The notes beneath the pieces were generated by a model. That model had not been told where the DNA came from, ran no database searches, and saw nothing but the letters and a program-made list of their open reading frames with translations. Source: Brasilonema sp. CT11 (GTDB lineage: Bacteria > Cyanobacteriota > Cyanobacteriia > Cyanobacteriales > Nostocaceae). From it: a stretch of DNA of 64,000 nt. Made by a program: the position numbers and the translations under genes. This document shows, in pieces, positions 10,505 through 18,663 of this stretch (position 1 is the stretch's first letter; each line of letters begins with the position of its first letter). Location of the stretch: NCBI RefSeq assembly GCF_017982655.1, contig NZ_JABXYX010000001.1:62001-126000 (forward strand), given 5' to 3'.

Positions 10505-11191
10505 TCACACCCAGGAATAGAGGGAACCGTCTTGTGGCATAAGCTGGCGTTCTCTACCCATTAATACGTCTGTAGCTATAGTTAAGGCTGCTTTAATTTG
10601 TTTTGATCGCCATTCAATGATTAACTGTTCTACAGCAGCAGCATTCATTTGTCTTTGCATCGCTTCATAGAGGTAAGCCGCATGGCGGGTTTCATCTTTA
10701 GCAATGCTAATTAACCCTTTTTTCAAGTTTGCAGATAGACGATCAGTTTCTGGTAAGACTCTAGCCATCCGCGCAATTTCTTTGCTCGCGTCTAGCTCTA
10801 GAATGTACATACTGCCGATAAATACTTGCCAGTCTACTATTTGGGGCTGGAGTTGGGAGCGCTCATACCCTTCCAAATATACTGTATAAAAAGGGTTGCG
10901 TTTGGGTTTTTCCCAATTTTCCCCAATGTGTTGTTTGAGAGCATAGGCGAATATTTTGCCATGTCTTTCCTCATCGGCGCTATGAGCAGCGAGTTTTTCT
11001 GCTAACCAAGTATTGCCTTCTTTTGCTGCTCTTTGACTAAGAGCAGTAAAATAGGGGACTGAGCCAGATTCAGCTATTTCTGCTTCAGCTAAAGCATCAG
11101 GGCGAGTCATCGGATCGCGGATTAGGTAAGCTGCTAAATAAGCCGATACTCCAGAACAAATTAAGTGAAGTATGTAATCTAGTAGGTTCAT
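10505..11191 (-). CDS. Ferritin-like di-iron protein, paralog 2
   Basis: 228 residues if started at the ATG at 11191, where MNLLDYILHLICSG matches the start of paralog 1 (MNLLNYTLYLICSG). A longer frame runs upstream to 11266 but would overlap the end of the methyltransferase gene and has no homologous counterpart. Ligands E41, E74-x-x-H77, E132 and E167-x-x-H170 are intact. The C-terminus is GSLYSWV, like the other two paralogs. The gap to paralog 1 is 42 bases and to the methyltransferase stop about 17 bases, so this is one operon. Function is unassigned; an O2-dependent oxidation coupled to the polyketide is the simplest guess. Confidence 0.87.
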   Translation of the reverse strand: MNLLDYILHLICSGVSAYLAAYLIRDPMTRPDALAEAEIAESGSVPYFTALSQRAAKEGNTWLAEKLAAHSADEERHGKIFAYALKQHIGENWEKPKRNPFYTVYLEGYERSQLQPQIVDWQVFIGSMYILELDASKEIARMARVLPETDRLSANLKKGLISIAKDETRHAAYLYEAMQRQMNAAAVEQLIIEWRSKQIKAALTIATDVLMGRERQLMPQDGSLYSWV

Positions 11192-11208
11192 CTGCGTTTT
11201 AATTTCCA

Positions 11209-12069
11209 CTAAGCAATCTGAAATGAAAAAATCATGTAGCGCAATAAACCTTGGCGGCTTACCCATTCCATTGCTTGGTTAACCAAATTATCGATTTCTG
11301 CTCCTATACCTGGGGGTGTTGCTTTCCGCATTAACTGGCGAGTAATTTCATAGCTCGGTAAGGTATTAACCGTGATATCTCGTTGTTGTGACAGAATAAA
11401 TCCTGTTTTCTGAGCTAGTTTTTCGTAGTCACTTAAGCTGTAGTTGTAGCGGAGATTACTTTGTCCATAAGTTTGGGTGAGAAAATCTCCCATAAAGAAG
11501 TCCAATATACCCAAACCAGGCATCAACATATCTACAGGGATAAAGTCACAAACTGCCAGCCTACCTCCGGGACGCAGCACCCGCCTAGCTTCTTTAAAAA
11601 AGAGTTCCCGACTCGGAAAGTGAAAGATACATTCAACTGCTAAAACTACATCAAAAGAAGCATCTGCAAATGGTAGATTGCATGCATCAGCTTCGACAAA
11701 TTCCACCTGATTTGTTTCGGCTGCTTTCACTTGTTGTCTTGCTCTAGCTATTTGCCGATCATCAATATTTACGCCTACCAAATTCATCTGCTTAAATCTT
11801 TCATTGATGCTGGCGATCGTCCCTCCAAACCCGCAGCCGACATCAAGCACGCTTTGATTATCTGCTACTCCTGCTGCTGTAGACATTTGACAAGATAGTT
11901 CTTCAGCTGCTTTTCTAAAATCGTCAACAGAATTATTAGCTAAACTGGTAGACTTCCAATAACCCCAGTGGACGTGATGCCCGAAAGCTTTTATCAGATC
12001 GTCGTCTTTGTGCTCAATAGAATCTAGAAAAATGTTGAAATAGCGTAGCCTTTTAACCTGGTTTTGCAT
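11209..12069 (-). CDS. SAM-dependent class I methyltransferase
   Basis: 286 residues. Rossmann-fold methyltransferase with SAM motif LDVGCGFGG at 75-83, an acidic residue after strand 2 (VGVNIDD), DACNLPFADASFD as motif II and RRVLRPGGRLAVCDF as motif III. The overall build is that of small-molecule O- or C-methyltransferases (UbiE/tocopherol-methyltransferase-like). It sits between the ferritin-like genes and a second methyltransferase in the PKS operon, so it most likely tailors the polyketide; the acceptor is unknown. GAGGATG lies just upstream of the ATG at 12069. The 211-base gap upstream is one of the longer ones in the cluster and could hold a promoter. Confidence 0.9.
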   Translation of the reverse strand: MQNQVKRLRYFNIFLDSIEHKDDDLIKAFGHHVHWGYWKSTSLANNSVDDFRKAAEELSCQMSTAAGVADNQSVLDVGCGFGGTIASINERFKQMNLVGVNIDDRQIARARQQVKAAETNQVEFVEADACNLPFADASFDVVLAVECIFHFPSRELFFKEARRVLRPGGRLAVCDFIPVDMLMPGLGILDFFMGDFLTQTYGQSNLRYNYSLSDYEKLAQKTGFILSQQRDITVNTLPSYEITRQLMRKATPPGIGAEIDNLVNQAMEWVSRQGLLRYMIFSFQIA

Positions 12070-12280
12070 TCTTTCATCCTCTAGCAGATGTATCCTTGAA
12101 ATTTCGACAAATTAGTTGAAACTTCTCAAATGACAAATTAATTCTACATAAACTTATTTAGTTAGCACTCGTTATTTATCAATCTTAACAAATTTAAACT
12201 TAAGTGATAAAGCAAATTGTGAGCAAAATTCTACTTCATTTGAAGCTTTCTACGTCTCGTTGTCTTTAATAGCAGCCGAT

Positions 12281-13348
12281 TTAATAATTTACCAAGCGCT
12301 TACCCCAATAAGTCCCAATATTATCAGCATGAACTTCGTCAAATTTATTCTCTTTAAACCATTGGATTACTTCTTGCTTTTTATGACGAAACTGAAATTC
12401 AGGAGTAATATCATCAAATAACCAAAAACAAATTGTTTGATAAGTTTCTAATAAATCTAATTTTTCCCAAAATGAAGTAGCTTCGTTGATTTCTTCCAAA
12501 CTATGATTTTTTAATAAAATCCAATCCATTTTTTGACCAAAATCAAAAAAAGATTTCCAAAAAAATCTTGCCACAATAATCAGAGGCAAGATCGCCAATG
12601 AATACGTTCGGATCGACCAAAAGCGTAGTTCAGATGGAATTTTATGCCCCATTCCCATAAACACCACGTCCCGAACCGCGTAATAAGGAATGTTAGCGGG
12701 AGATTCTAGCGGATCAGGGTATAGCCAAATGACCATATCACCATAATTTGAAAGTAGAGAAGCTACACGTTCAAAGGCAGTTTTAGTATTGCTAGTGTGA
12801 TGTAAAACCCCCATAGAATAAATTTTCCGAAAAGTTGTTTTTTTTAATGGAGGATTCATCACATCCCCTTGGACAAAATGGATATTAGCTATACTACCTG
12901 CTTGACGAGCCGCTAAACGTACTGCTTTGCTTAATTCGAGTCCAACTATCTGTGCTTGAGGATTTTTCTGCGCCATAGCAAAGGTCATTTCAGCTGAACC
13001 GCACCCAGCATCTAATATCCATTCATTTGGCTGTATGGGACAGACAAATTTAGCTAGAATGTGCTCTATTCTGTCCTCTGGATTTGAGCCATAAAGTGAA
13101 CTTGCTCCTTCAAATTTTCCAGAAAATCGATACTGCCATTGGGATGTAAATCCTTCTAATTCTTGTTGTTGTTGTTCAGGCAACAGCATACAAGGAACTC
13201 CCTCAATTATAGGCAATCCAAGTCCGCAGTTCAAACATTGTAAAGACCCAGAAATCACCTCACCATTTTTAATAGTTTCTCCTGATTTAAGTTCTATTTC
13301 TCCTTCACAGCGAGGGCAGGCAAGAATTGATAGCAACGACTTTTTCAT
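12281..13348 (-). CDS. Methyltransferase with N-terminal zinc-ribbon (Trm112-like) domain
   Basis: 355 residues. Residues 1-55 form a small zinc-binding domain with two Cys pairs (C11-P-R-C14 and C38-L-N-C41) followed by GLPIIEGVPCML, the Trm112/YbaR-like fold often fused to natural-product methyltransferases. The methyltransferase core follows, with ILDAGCGSAE at 111-120 and MGVLHHT near the motif II region. Around 225-270 the chain becomes hydrophobic and aromatic (LAILPLIIVARFFW), suggesting a lipid-like substrate pocket or membrane contact. It is 52 bases from the lipase-like gene on the same strand. The substrate is not known. Confidence 0.88.
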   Translation of the reverse strand: MKKSLLSILACPRCEGEIELKSGETIKNGEVISGSLQCLNCGLGLPIIEGVPCMLLPEQQQQELEGFTSQWQYRFSGKFEGASSLYGSNPEDRIEHILAKFVCPIQPNEWILDAGCGSAEMTFAMAQKNPQAQIVGLELSKAVRLAARQAGSIANIHFVQGDVMNPPLKKTTFRKIYSMGVLHHTSNTKTAFERVASLLSNYGDMVIWLYPDPLESPANIPYYAVRDVVFMGMGHKIPSELRFWSIRTYSLAILPLIIVARFFWKSFFDFGQKMDWILLKNHSLEEINEATSFWEKLDLLETYQTICFWLFDDITPEFQFRHKKQEVIQWFKENKFDEVHADNIGTYWGKRLVNY

Positions 13349-13400
13349 GATTAACTAGTCGAACAATCTAAGACAGAATGAAACGGCACTGATATAGCTG

Positions 13401-14894
13401 CTATGTATTGCTGCTAGGGAGTTTAGTAATCTTGTTGCTATTTTGATTTTCGATCTTTAGTTGATTCCCAATTTTTTCCTCCAAAAATCTTTTGAGATCA
13501 TAAATTTCCGCTAATAAATCTTCTTCTACAAGATAAGTATAACTCTTTATATTTTCCACAATATCTACCTCTTGCTCTCGAAGATAGTCCTGTAAAAAGT
13601 CAGACAAGATTCCATTGATTGGTTGCATCAACATTCTGATGCCTGCCTGTTGTTCCTCAAGTAGTTGAATATAGGTATCAAAGCCATGAGGAAATGGCAT
13701 TCCTAACATGAAAGTCAAGGCTCCAGAAAAATCAACTTTAAAGTTTTGAAAACCTAAACCTATTACATAATGTGGCATTCCCACAAAAGCATAATCTTCA
13801 AAATGGTACTCACCTCTAGTAAATCCATTTTTTACTAAAAGATTGATAGGAAAAAAAGTACCAAATGGCATATTTTTCTGGAGATCCAGTACGTTTTCTA
13901 TCCTGTAACTATATCTAATTCCAACAATATTGTTGTAAAATTCAGCAAATGCTTGATTACCAACTTTAATGCCACCTATAGTGTAACATTTAAGCCGATA
14001 AGATAATTTGGGAAAGTTATTTAGATGCTGCTTTAATGAAAGAGAACAAAAATTTGCAATGCAAGCTGCTTGACTATGACCTGCTACATAAATATTAATA
14101 TGTTCTGCCTTTCTGCCTATGATACTTTGATTTTTGCCATCTATAATAAGATTTGCAGACTCAAGATGCTTAATTCTAGATATTAATTCTTGAAATTGAA
14201 TCAGATTTGAATAATCATCTACAGGTTGGATTTTTAAATTATCAAGTTCATTTATAATTTCTGCCTGAAAATGAGCAATATAATTTGATATTAGCCCCAA
14301 AAGTATTTGTTCAAACTCTTCTCCAAAAACAATACCACTAGCTGCTGCTAAAGCAACTGCCATTGCAATTTTTTGCTCAAAACTTATTTGTTCATTTTTG
14401 ATAAACAACAAATCCTTTGCTTCAATTTTTGCTAAAGCAATGACTTTAAAAAAGAGTAAAATTTCTTTTTTGATAGATTCATAATCTAGGTAAGTTCCCT
14501 CTACAACTTTGATCGGTTTTCCATATATATTTCCGATTTCTCCATAATTAATTAAGTTTGAGTTAAAGTCAGATAAAAAATTTGTTAAGTCTATAGATTC
14601 TTGCTGGGTTACAACACTTCCGCGAAAGACAATCGCATAGTGATTTGAATTTTTTTTCTTGACAATAAATCCACGCAAATTTCTAGTGAAGTTGTGAATA
14701 CCATAGATAAATTCCCAATCTTCATGTTTGTATGAAGCATTGTAAGTATCTCTAATATCTTGACCTTCAATTCTGCCGAAGCTATCTGGATAAATTTTGA
14801 ATGCTCGCTTAGACATCTTTGACAGTAAGATAGCTTCATCAAAATCGAAACCTCCCCGTAACACCTTAGGCAGATTGATTGATGCTAGACTCAT
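13401..14894 (-). CDS. Class 3 lipase-like alpha/beta hydrolase
   Basis: 497 residues. The class 3 lipase fold is indicated by AIVFRGS at 87-93 (the oxyanion strand, normally FRGT), the nucleophile elbow AGHSQA with S274, and NVLDLQ with D337 as the likely acid. A His follows in GMPHYVIG near 376. The elbow reads GHSQA where GHSLG is usual, so the second small residue is an Ala. A long insert (about 140-250, mostly helical) separates the oxyanion strand from the elbow and may be a lid. No signal peptide is evident. Placed in the PKS operon it could release, cyclise or acylate the product, since neither PKS visible here shows a thioesterase. That is inference. The AT-richness and Lys/Asn-rich code differ from the PKS. 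Confidence 0.82.
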   Translation of the reverse strand: MSLASINLPKVLRGGFDFDEAILLSKMSKRAFKIYPDSFGRIEGQDIRDTYNASYKHEDWEFIYGIHNFTRNLRGFIVKKKNSNHYAIVFRGSVVTQQESIDLTNFLSDFNSNLINYGEIGNIYGKPIKVVEGTYLDYESIKKEILLFFKVIALAKIEAKDLLFIKNEQISFEQKIAMAVALAAASGIVFGEEFEQILLGLISNYIAHFQAEIINELDNLKIQPVDDYSNLIQFQELISRIKHLESANLIIDGKNQSIIGRKAEHINIYVAGHSQAACIANFCSLSLKQHLNNFPKLSYRLKCYTIGGIKVGNQAFAEFYNNIVGIRYSYRIENVLDLQKNMPFGTFFPINLLVKNGFTRGEYHFEDYAFVGMPHYVIGLGFQNFKVDFSGALTFMLGMPFPHGFDTYIQLLEEQQAGIRMLMQPINGILSDFLQDYLREQEVDIVENIKSYTYLVEEDLLAEIYDLKRFLEEKIGNQLKIENQNSNKITKLPSSNT

Positions 14895-15025
14895 GATGAG
14901 TTAATCTCCTTAACTGTAATAAATTCCTTCTAATTCTTGAAAATGACAAATTTAAAAATTCTTTCGTTATTTCAGTCTCCTCGGTTCATCCTGATCACAA
15001 ATTTATTGCATCCTTTTTTAGGATA

Positions 15026-15156
15026 TAAGTAGGTCGGCATGAAAAATTGTTGTTAAGGTAAGCCAGAGGGCAGAGGGCAGAGGGCACAAGGGAACAGAGT
15101 TTTAAGCAGATTTACGTTTCGTTACATACATCTAAATTATGATGCCGACTTACTTA
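15026..15156. mobile_element. MITE-like element with 15-base terminal inverted repeats
   Basis: A 131-base non-coding segment bounded by TAAGTAGGTCGGCAT (15026-15040) and its near-exact inverted copy ATGCCGACTTACTTA (15142-15156, one mismatch). Inside are three short GGGCAGA-type tandem units. It fills most of the gap between the lipase-like gene and ferritin paralog 3. A related end, TAAGTAGGTAGGCGT, occurs alone at 16038-16052. It has no coding capacity and so would depend on a transposase elsewhere. Confidence 0.7.
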
Positions 15157-15175
15157 ACGAATTTGAAAACAAGCC

Positions 15176-15856
15176 CTAAGACCAAGAAAAGAGAGAACCA
15201 TCTTGAGGCATAGCAGGTCGTTCTGAACCTAGAATGAAATCGCCTGTGATTGCTAAAATAGCCTTGACTTGGCGGGTACGCCATTCATCTACCCACTTAT
15301 CCACAGCAGAACCCATTCGACGTTGCATTCCTTCATAGAGATAGGCAGCATGATACTTCTCATCCTCAGCAATTTTCAACATTCCTTTTTTGAGGTTAAT
15401 TAGACAACGATTCTCTTCTGGTATAGCATTAGCCATATGAAGAAACTCGCGGCTGGAATCCCGCTCTAAGACGTACATACTACCCATAAACACAGTCCAT
15501 TCTACAGTTTCAGGCTGTAAGTCTTGTTGTGCATAGCCTTCCAAGTAAACTGTATAGAATGGGTTGCGGGGTCTTTCTAGCTTTTCTTGTGTTAACTGTT
15601 TGAGAGCATGGTCAAATATTTTGCCATGATTCATCTCATCCATCGCATGGAGAGTGAGATTTTTCGCAAGCCAAGTATCTCCTTCCAAAGTTGCTCTTTT
15701 AGTGAGTGCTTCAATAAAATAAGCTGCCCCGTATTCTACTTGTTGAGCCTCTATTAAAGTAGACAGTCGAGTCATTGGATCTCGTATACTGCGAGACTGA
15801 AAATACGCAGCTCCTCCTGAACAGGCTATACGAAGTAAATTAGTGAAGAAATCCAT
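15176..15856 (-). CDS. Ferritin-like di-iron protein, paralog 3
   Basis: 226 residues, the outermost gene of the PKS locus. Ligand set E41, E74-x-x-H77, E131 and E166-x-x-H169 is complete. It shares with paralogs 1 and 2 the N-terminal hydrophobic stretch with RDPMTR, the NPFYTVYLEGY segment (strongest with paralog 2) and the C-terminal GSLFSWS. It is separated from the rest of the operon by the MITE-like element, so it may be transcribed from its own promoter in the 840-base region upstream. Three co-located paralogs suggest either a heteromeric enzyme or three successive oxidations; the sequence cannot decide. Confidence 0.85.
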   Translation of the reverse strand: MDFFTNLLRIACSGGAAYFQSRSIRDPMTRLSTLIEAQQVEYGAAYFIEALTKRATLEGDTWLAKNLTLHAMDEMNHGKIFDHALKQLTQEKLERPRNPFYTVYLEGYAQQDLQPETVEWTVFMGSMYVLERDSSREFLHMANAIPEENRCLINLKKGMLKIAEDEKYHAAYLYEGMQRRMGSAVDKWVDEWRTRQVKAILAITGDFILGSERPAMPQDGSLFSWS

Positions 15857-16037
15857 AACAAACTCCTTTGCTCAACTCTTTGTACGCTCTCTAATTGTAC
15901 GATATCTAAGTTTTAGATCATCTTAGCCTACAGAGGCGGTTTTTGTTAGTGTAGCCCATTTAGTTTGAGGATATTATGAGTATTTTAACGGATCTCAAAT
16001 GATCTTAAACCAAAATTCCCCATTTACAATCTTAAGA

Positions 16038-16052
16038 TAAGTAGGTAGGCGT
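16038..16052. repeat. Solo MITE end TAAGTAGGTAGGCGT
   Basis: Thirteen of 15 positions match the left end of the element at 15026. It sits about 60 bases before the transposase relic and may mark the left end of that insertion or an older MITE copy. Confidence 0.4.
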
Positions 16053-16110
16053 CGATCAAATCATCTATGTTAAGAGATGTAAAAGTAGTATTGCGCTTTG
16101 ACTGTTACTA

Positions 16111-16517
16111 ATGGGAGTAGATTTTGACAATCTTGCTAAAATATTCAATCAGTGGGCAGAACAATACGTGAGTTTAGATACATCTGAGTGGGTTAAAGTT
16201 GATGGTAAGGTTTTAAAGGAACTGTAAAAAACTACGAAAGCGAGTATCAAAATTTCGTGAGTAAAGTTTGCTGTATTTGCTGGGAAAAGAGGTTTGGTCT
16301 TTGGTTTGGACAAGTTGGAGAATAACAAAGGTTGCGTTTGGCCTTAAGCCGTGCCTGTTTGTGCAGCGTTTCCCTAAGGACTCAGGGTTCAGGCAGAAAG
16401 CAGAAGGAATCCCTACGCATGAATGCTATGATTTTGATAAATTTGCTACACATTGATTTTCCTCCAGATTTACAAACAGTGGCTTTAGACCGTATGACAG
16501 AGCAGAGAAATGTATAA
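16111..16517 (+). pseudogene. Decayed ISAs1-like transposase
   Basis: From the ATG at 16111 the frame reads MGVDFDNLAKIFNQWAEQ and then WVKVDGKVLKEL before a stop. Shifting frame restores GTVKNYESEYQNFVS, and a further shift gives FAGKRGLVFGLDKLENNK. This order (DGK.LKGT, then Y.NFVS.VS.F, then V.GL.K.ENK) is that of ISAs1/H-repeat transposases before the second catalytic Asp. At least two frameshifts and a loss of the C-terminal half make it inactive. The rest of the segment to 16517 shows no clear homology. It separates the PKS locus from the graspetide locus. Confidence 0.6.
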
Positions 16518-16555
16518 AATTTTCTAAATTTTTTTTGCCCTCTATTTTTATTCGG

Positions 16556-16627
16556 TAATTGAATTCACAGAATTTTAAGGAAAAATATTAATTTTTTCTG
16601 GAGCCATTTCACGATTGCTGGATTCAC
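16556..16627. repeat. Dispersed repeat copy A (see 38903-38972)
   Basis: About 70 bases beginning TAATTGAATTCACAGAATTT and ending near GCTGGATTCA, roughly 80% identical by eye to 38903-38972. It lies between the transposase relic and the end of the ATP-grasp gene, so it may be an IS end. Confidence 0.6.
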
Positions 16628-16696
16628 TTCATGAACTTGCACAAATCACTTATCTGTGTGTATCCATGTACATTTGTGGTTCACAATATGTATCAA

Positions 16697-17707
16697 TCAT
16701 ACTTTTGCAAGAAGTTTAGTAGAATGCGGTGCTTTCTGGTAAGTGAGAAGAACTTCAGCAATTGCTTGGGAAATTGGTAAGCCAGGACAGCGTTCTAGCC
16801 AAAAGAACTCCCCAACAGGGTTAATTTCCAGGAATACGTGGCGTCCGTCAGGTGTTAAGATAATATCAATCGCCCCATAATTTAAGCCGAAGTAACTCAT
16901 CAGTTCGAGAAGTTTCTTCTGCACATCTTCTGGCAAATTGTAGGACTCCCAAGCGTTGATTAAAGCAAGTCCTTGTCGTCGCCAGTCGTATTGAGCTTTT
17001 TGATTGCGTTGGGAGTCGATAGCCGCAGTGAAAATATGCTGTCCGACAATTGTTGTCCGCAACTCTAGCACCTTTGGCAGTTTCTCTTGAAACGTCATTG
17101 GGCAGAAACGCAGTCCCTGAAGATTTTCTAAATCCTCATCTTTGACTAGGTTCGTAAAAACAACCTGTTCTTCGCCTTTCTCATCGTAGATGGCGAAAGA
17201 AGAAAGCATTTTCGCAATCATTCCTTGCTCACACTCCAGAGCAAATTGCTTTACTGTTTCTGGATTATTTGTTGTTAAGGTGCGTGGGGTATCTAAACCA
17301 AGTCCCCGTGCGACTTGTAACTGTAATTGCTTGTTTTCGGCTAAACGGATATTTTGCAGAGGATCAAGGTGAAACCCTTTGATACTAGCAATCATTCCCT
17401 GAATAGTGACGCGAGATTCTTGAAGTGAGGCTTGTCTTAATTGTGCGTCCATCTTACCAGGAATTTTTGAGCCAATGGCAATTCGCCGATACCAAACTGC
17501 GGAAACTTCACTTAAGTCTAGCTTTTGTTCGTCAGTTGTCAGAAGAAGCTTTTCACATTCTTTGGTATGGTAAGCATCTAGCTGAACTTCTGTGGGAAAT
17601 CTGTCTGTGTCAAAACGAAATGCTTTTCCTCCTTGAGCTTTTATTGCGTTCATCACCAGAGGAATGCTTTCGTTGTCTTGGCTATGAGTAATGATTAAAA
17701 CTGTCAT
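16697..17707 (-). CDS. mvdD: Graspetide (microviridin-type) ATP-grasp ligase, lactone-forming type
   Basis: 336 residues, the usual length. ATP-grasp ligase that joins side-chain hydroxyls of Thr/Ser in a precursor peptide to Asp/Glu carboxylates. Family landmarks: FRFDTDRFPTE (30-40), AVWYRR (70-75), CPMTFQEKLPK (202-212), DWRR (241-244), GAIDIILTPDG (278-288) and the metal/ATP-binding FLEINPVGEFFWLE (292-305). It reads much closer to remembered MvdD/MdnC (ester-forming) than to MvdC/MdnB (amide-forming) sequences. The precursor and a broken second ligase lie immediately upstream on the same strand. All catalytic landmarks are present, so it should be active. Confidence 0.93.
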   Translation of the reverse strand: MTVLIITHSQDNESIPLVMNAIKAQGGKAFRFDTDRFPTEVQLDAYHTKECEKLLLTTDEQKLDLSEVSAVWYRRIAIGSKIPGKMDAQLRQASLQESRVTIQGMIASIKGFHLDPLQNIRLAENKQLQLQVARGLGLDTPRTLTTNNPETVKQFALECEQGMIAKMLSSFAIYDEKGEEQVVFTNLVKDEDLENLQGLRFCPMTFQEKLPKVLELRTTIVGQHIFTAAIDSQRNQKAQYDWRRQGLALINAWESYNLPEDVQKKLLELMSYFGLNYGAIDIILTPDGRHVFLEINPVGEFFWLERCPGLPISQAIAEVLLTYQKAPHSTKLLAKV

Positions 17708-17778
17708 ATTAAACCGTGATTAAAAAAGTCTTATTTATTAACTTGAAAAAATGTTTTATGATTTTGTGATCAGGGCGT

Positions 17779-17840
17779 CTGCGATAGCGTTCGCGTAAGC
17801 GTGTCCCCTTGGGACTCAGCGCTACTGCCGAAGGCAGATC
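17779..17840. repeat. Palindromic dispersed repeat in the gap between two ligase genes
   Basis: A run of the cyanobacterial type GCGATAGCG/CGCGTAAGC...GGCAGATCGC with internal palindromes. Its 18-base core GCGTGTCCCCTTGGGACT (17799-17816) recurs inverted at 28503-28520. It abuts the point where the broken ligase loses homology. Confidence 0.6.
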
Positions 17841-18281
17841 GCCTCAGAAATCGGATAGCCCAAATCTCGCTTTTGTGTTTGGAAATTTCTTCTTGAAATA
17901 CCATCGGACAATTATCCGCTGCAAATCATCCACCCAACGAGCCTGCTTAAGACTGTCCCAAAAGCCATCTAAAGTCGCTAATGACTCTTTAGCACAGGCT
18001 GCTTTGAACTGTGGAGCTAATTTTTCACCTAAATAAGGTTGCCAAATGCGACGCATCCAAACAGCTTGCACCTGCTTTGTGCTGATAGAGTTGTTACCAT
18101 ATTCCAGCCTATAATCACTCCCAGAATTGCTGAGTTGAGCTTTGAGTTGCACCGCAAGTGGAAATTTATCTATGTCGAGGCGGAACGGTTGCGCCCCTTT
18201 TTTTAATAGGGCTTGTTCAACTCTATCAATTGTAAAAAAATCACCACTATGAGTGATTAATAAAACAACATCACGGGGTAA
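17830..18281 (-). pseudogene. Broken graspetide ligase, lactam-forming (MvdC/MdnB) type
   Basis: Homology to MvdC/MdnB starts at 18281 with LPRDVVLLITHSGDFF but has no ATG, GTG or TTG in frame before an upstream stop, so the start codon is gone. The body (STKQVQAVWMRRIWQP, ESLATLDGFWDSLK, WVDDLQRI) is well kept. Right after DDLQRI about 65-90 codons are missing and the frame shifts: in the next frame the text resumes with CPMVFQEEISK, the central motif of the family, and then homology ends at a dispersed repeat. An open frame of 102 codons (17844-18152) survives inside but lacks the ATP-binding C-terminus. The gene is dead, and lies between the precursor and the intact ligase. Confidence 0.88.
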
Positions 18282-18311
18282 GTGGATACAAAGACAGCCT
18301 CAAGGCTTTAT

Positions 18312-18602
18312 TTAACGGTATCTATCTATAGCATTATTTTGCTCATCACCATCTGATGGGTATTTTTGCGTCATAGCTTCATCACTATCTGATGGAGCCT
18401 TCTTAGTACCGTCTTCATTATCAGATGGATATTTCATAGTCATGACTATCCCATCTTTGGCAGGAGCAGAAGTCTTCCCATAACCACCATGAATGTTTTC
18501 CATTTCTTCTTCAGACAAGTCTTCACAGGATTGTCCTTCTAAATAGCGGGCGAAAAAAGGTACTGCTTTGTCATTTGAAGTTTGCTGATCATTGTCAGAC
18601 AT
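18312..18602 (-). CDS. Graspetide precursor with three microviridin-like cores and a GG motif
   Basis: 96 residues. The ATG at 18602 is chosen because AAAGGAG lies 6 bases upstream; a longer frame to 18674 has no ribosome site. The leader carries PFFARYLEG at 15-23, the helix that microviridin ligases recognise, followed by LSEEEMENIHGG with a double glycine at 39-40. Three cores follow: TMKYPSDNED (55-64), TKKAPSDSDE (66-75) and TQKYPSDGDE (78-87). Each keeps the family pattern T-x-K-x-P-S-D-x-acid-acid, but the usual Trp after PSD is Asn, Ser or Gly. It is the first gene of the ligase operon. Export and leader removal could use the C39 exporter at 33-36 kb, as none lies closer. Confidence 0.92.
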   Translation of the reverse strand: MSDNDQQTSNDKAVPFFARYLEGQSCEDLSEEEMENIHGGYGKTSAPAKDGIVMTMKYPSDNEDGTKKAPSDSDEAMTQKYPSDGDEQNNAIDRYR

Positions 18603-18663
18603 ATGTTGCTCCTTTGGATTGGTAGATGTGAATTTTAGGAAATCTATAAATTCTGATTTCTTG

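Noticed and set aside
11192-11266. N-terminal extension of ferritin paralog 2 (25 codons)
   Set aside because: It would overlap the methyltransferase end, and paralogs 1 and 3 start at the equivalent of 11191.
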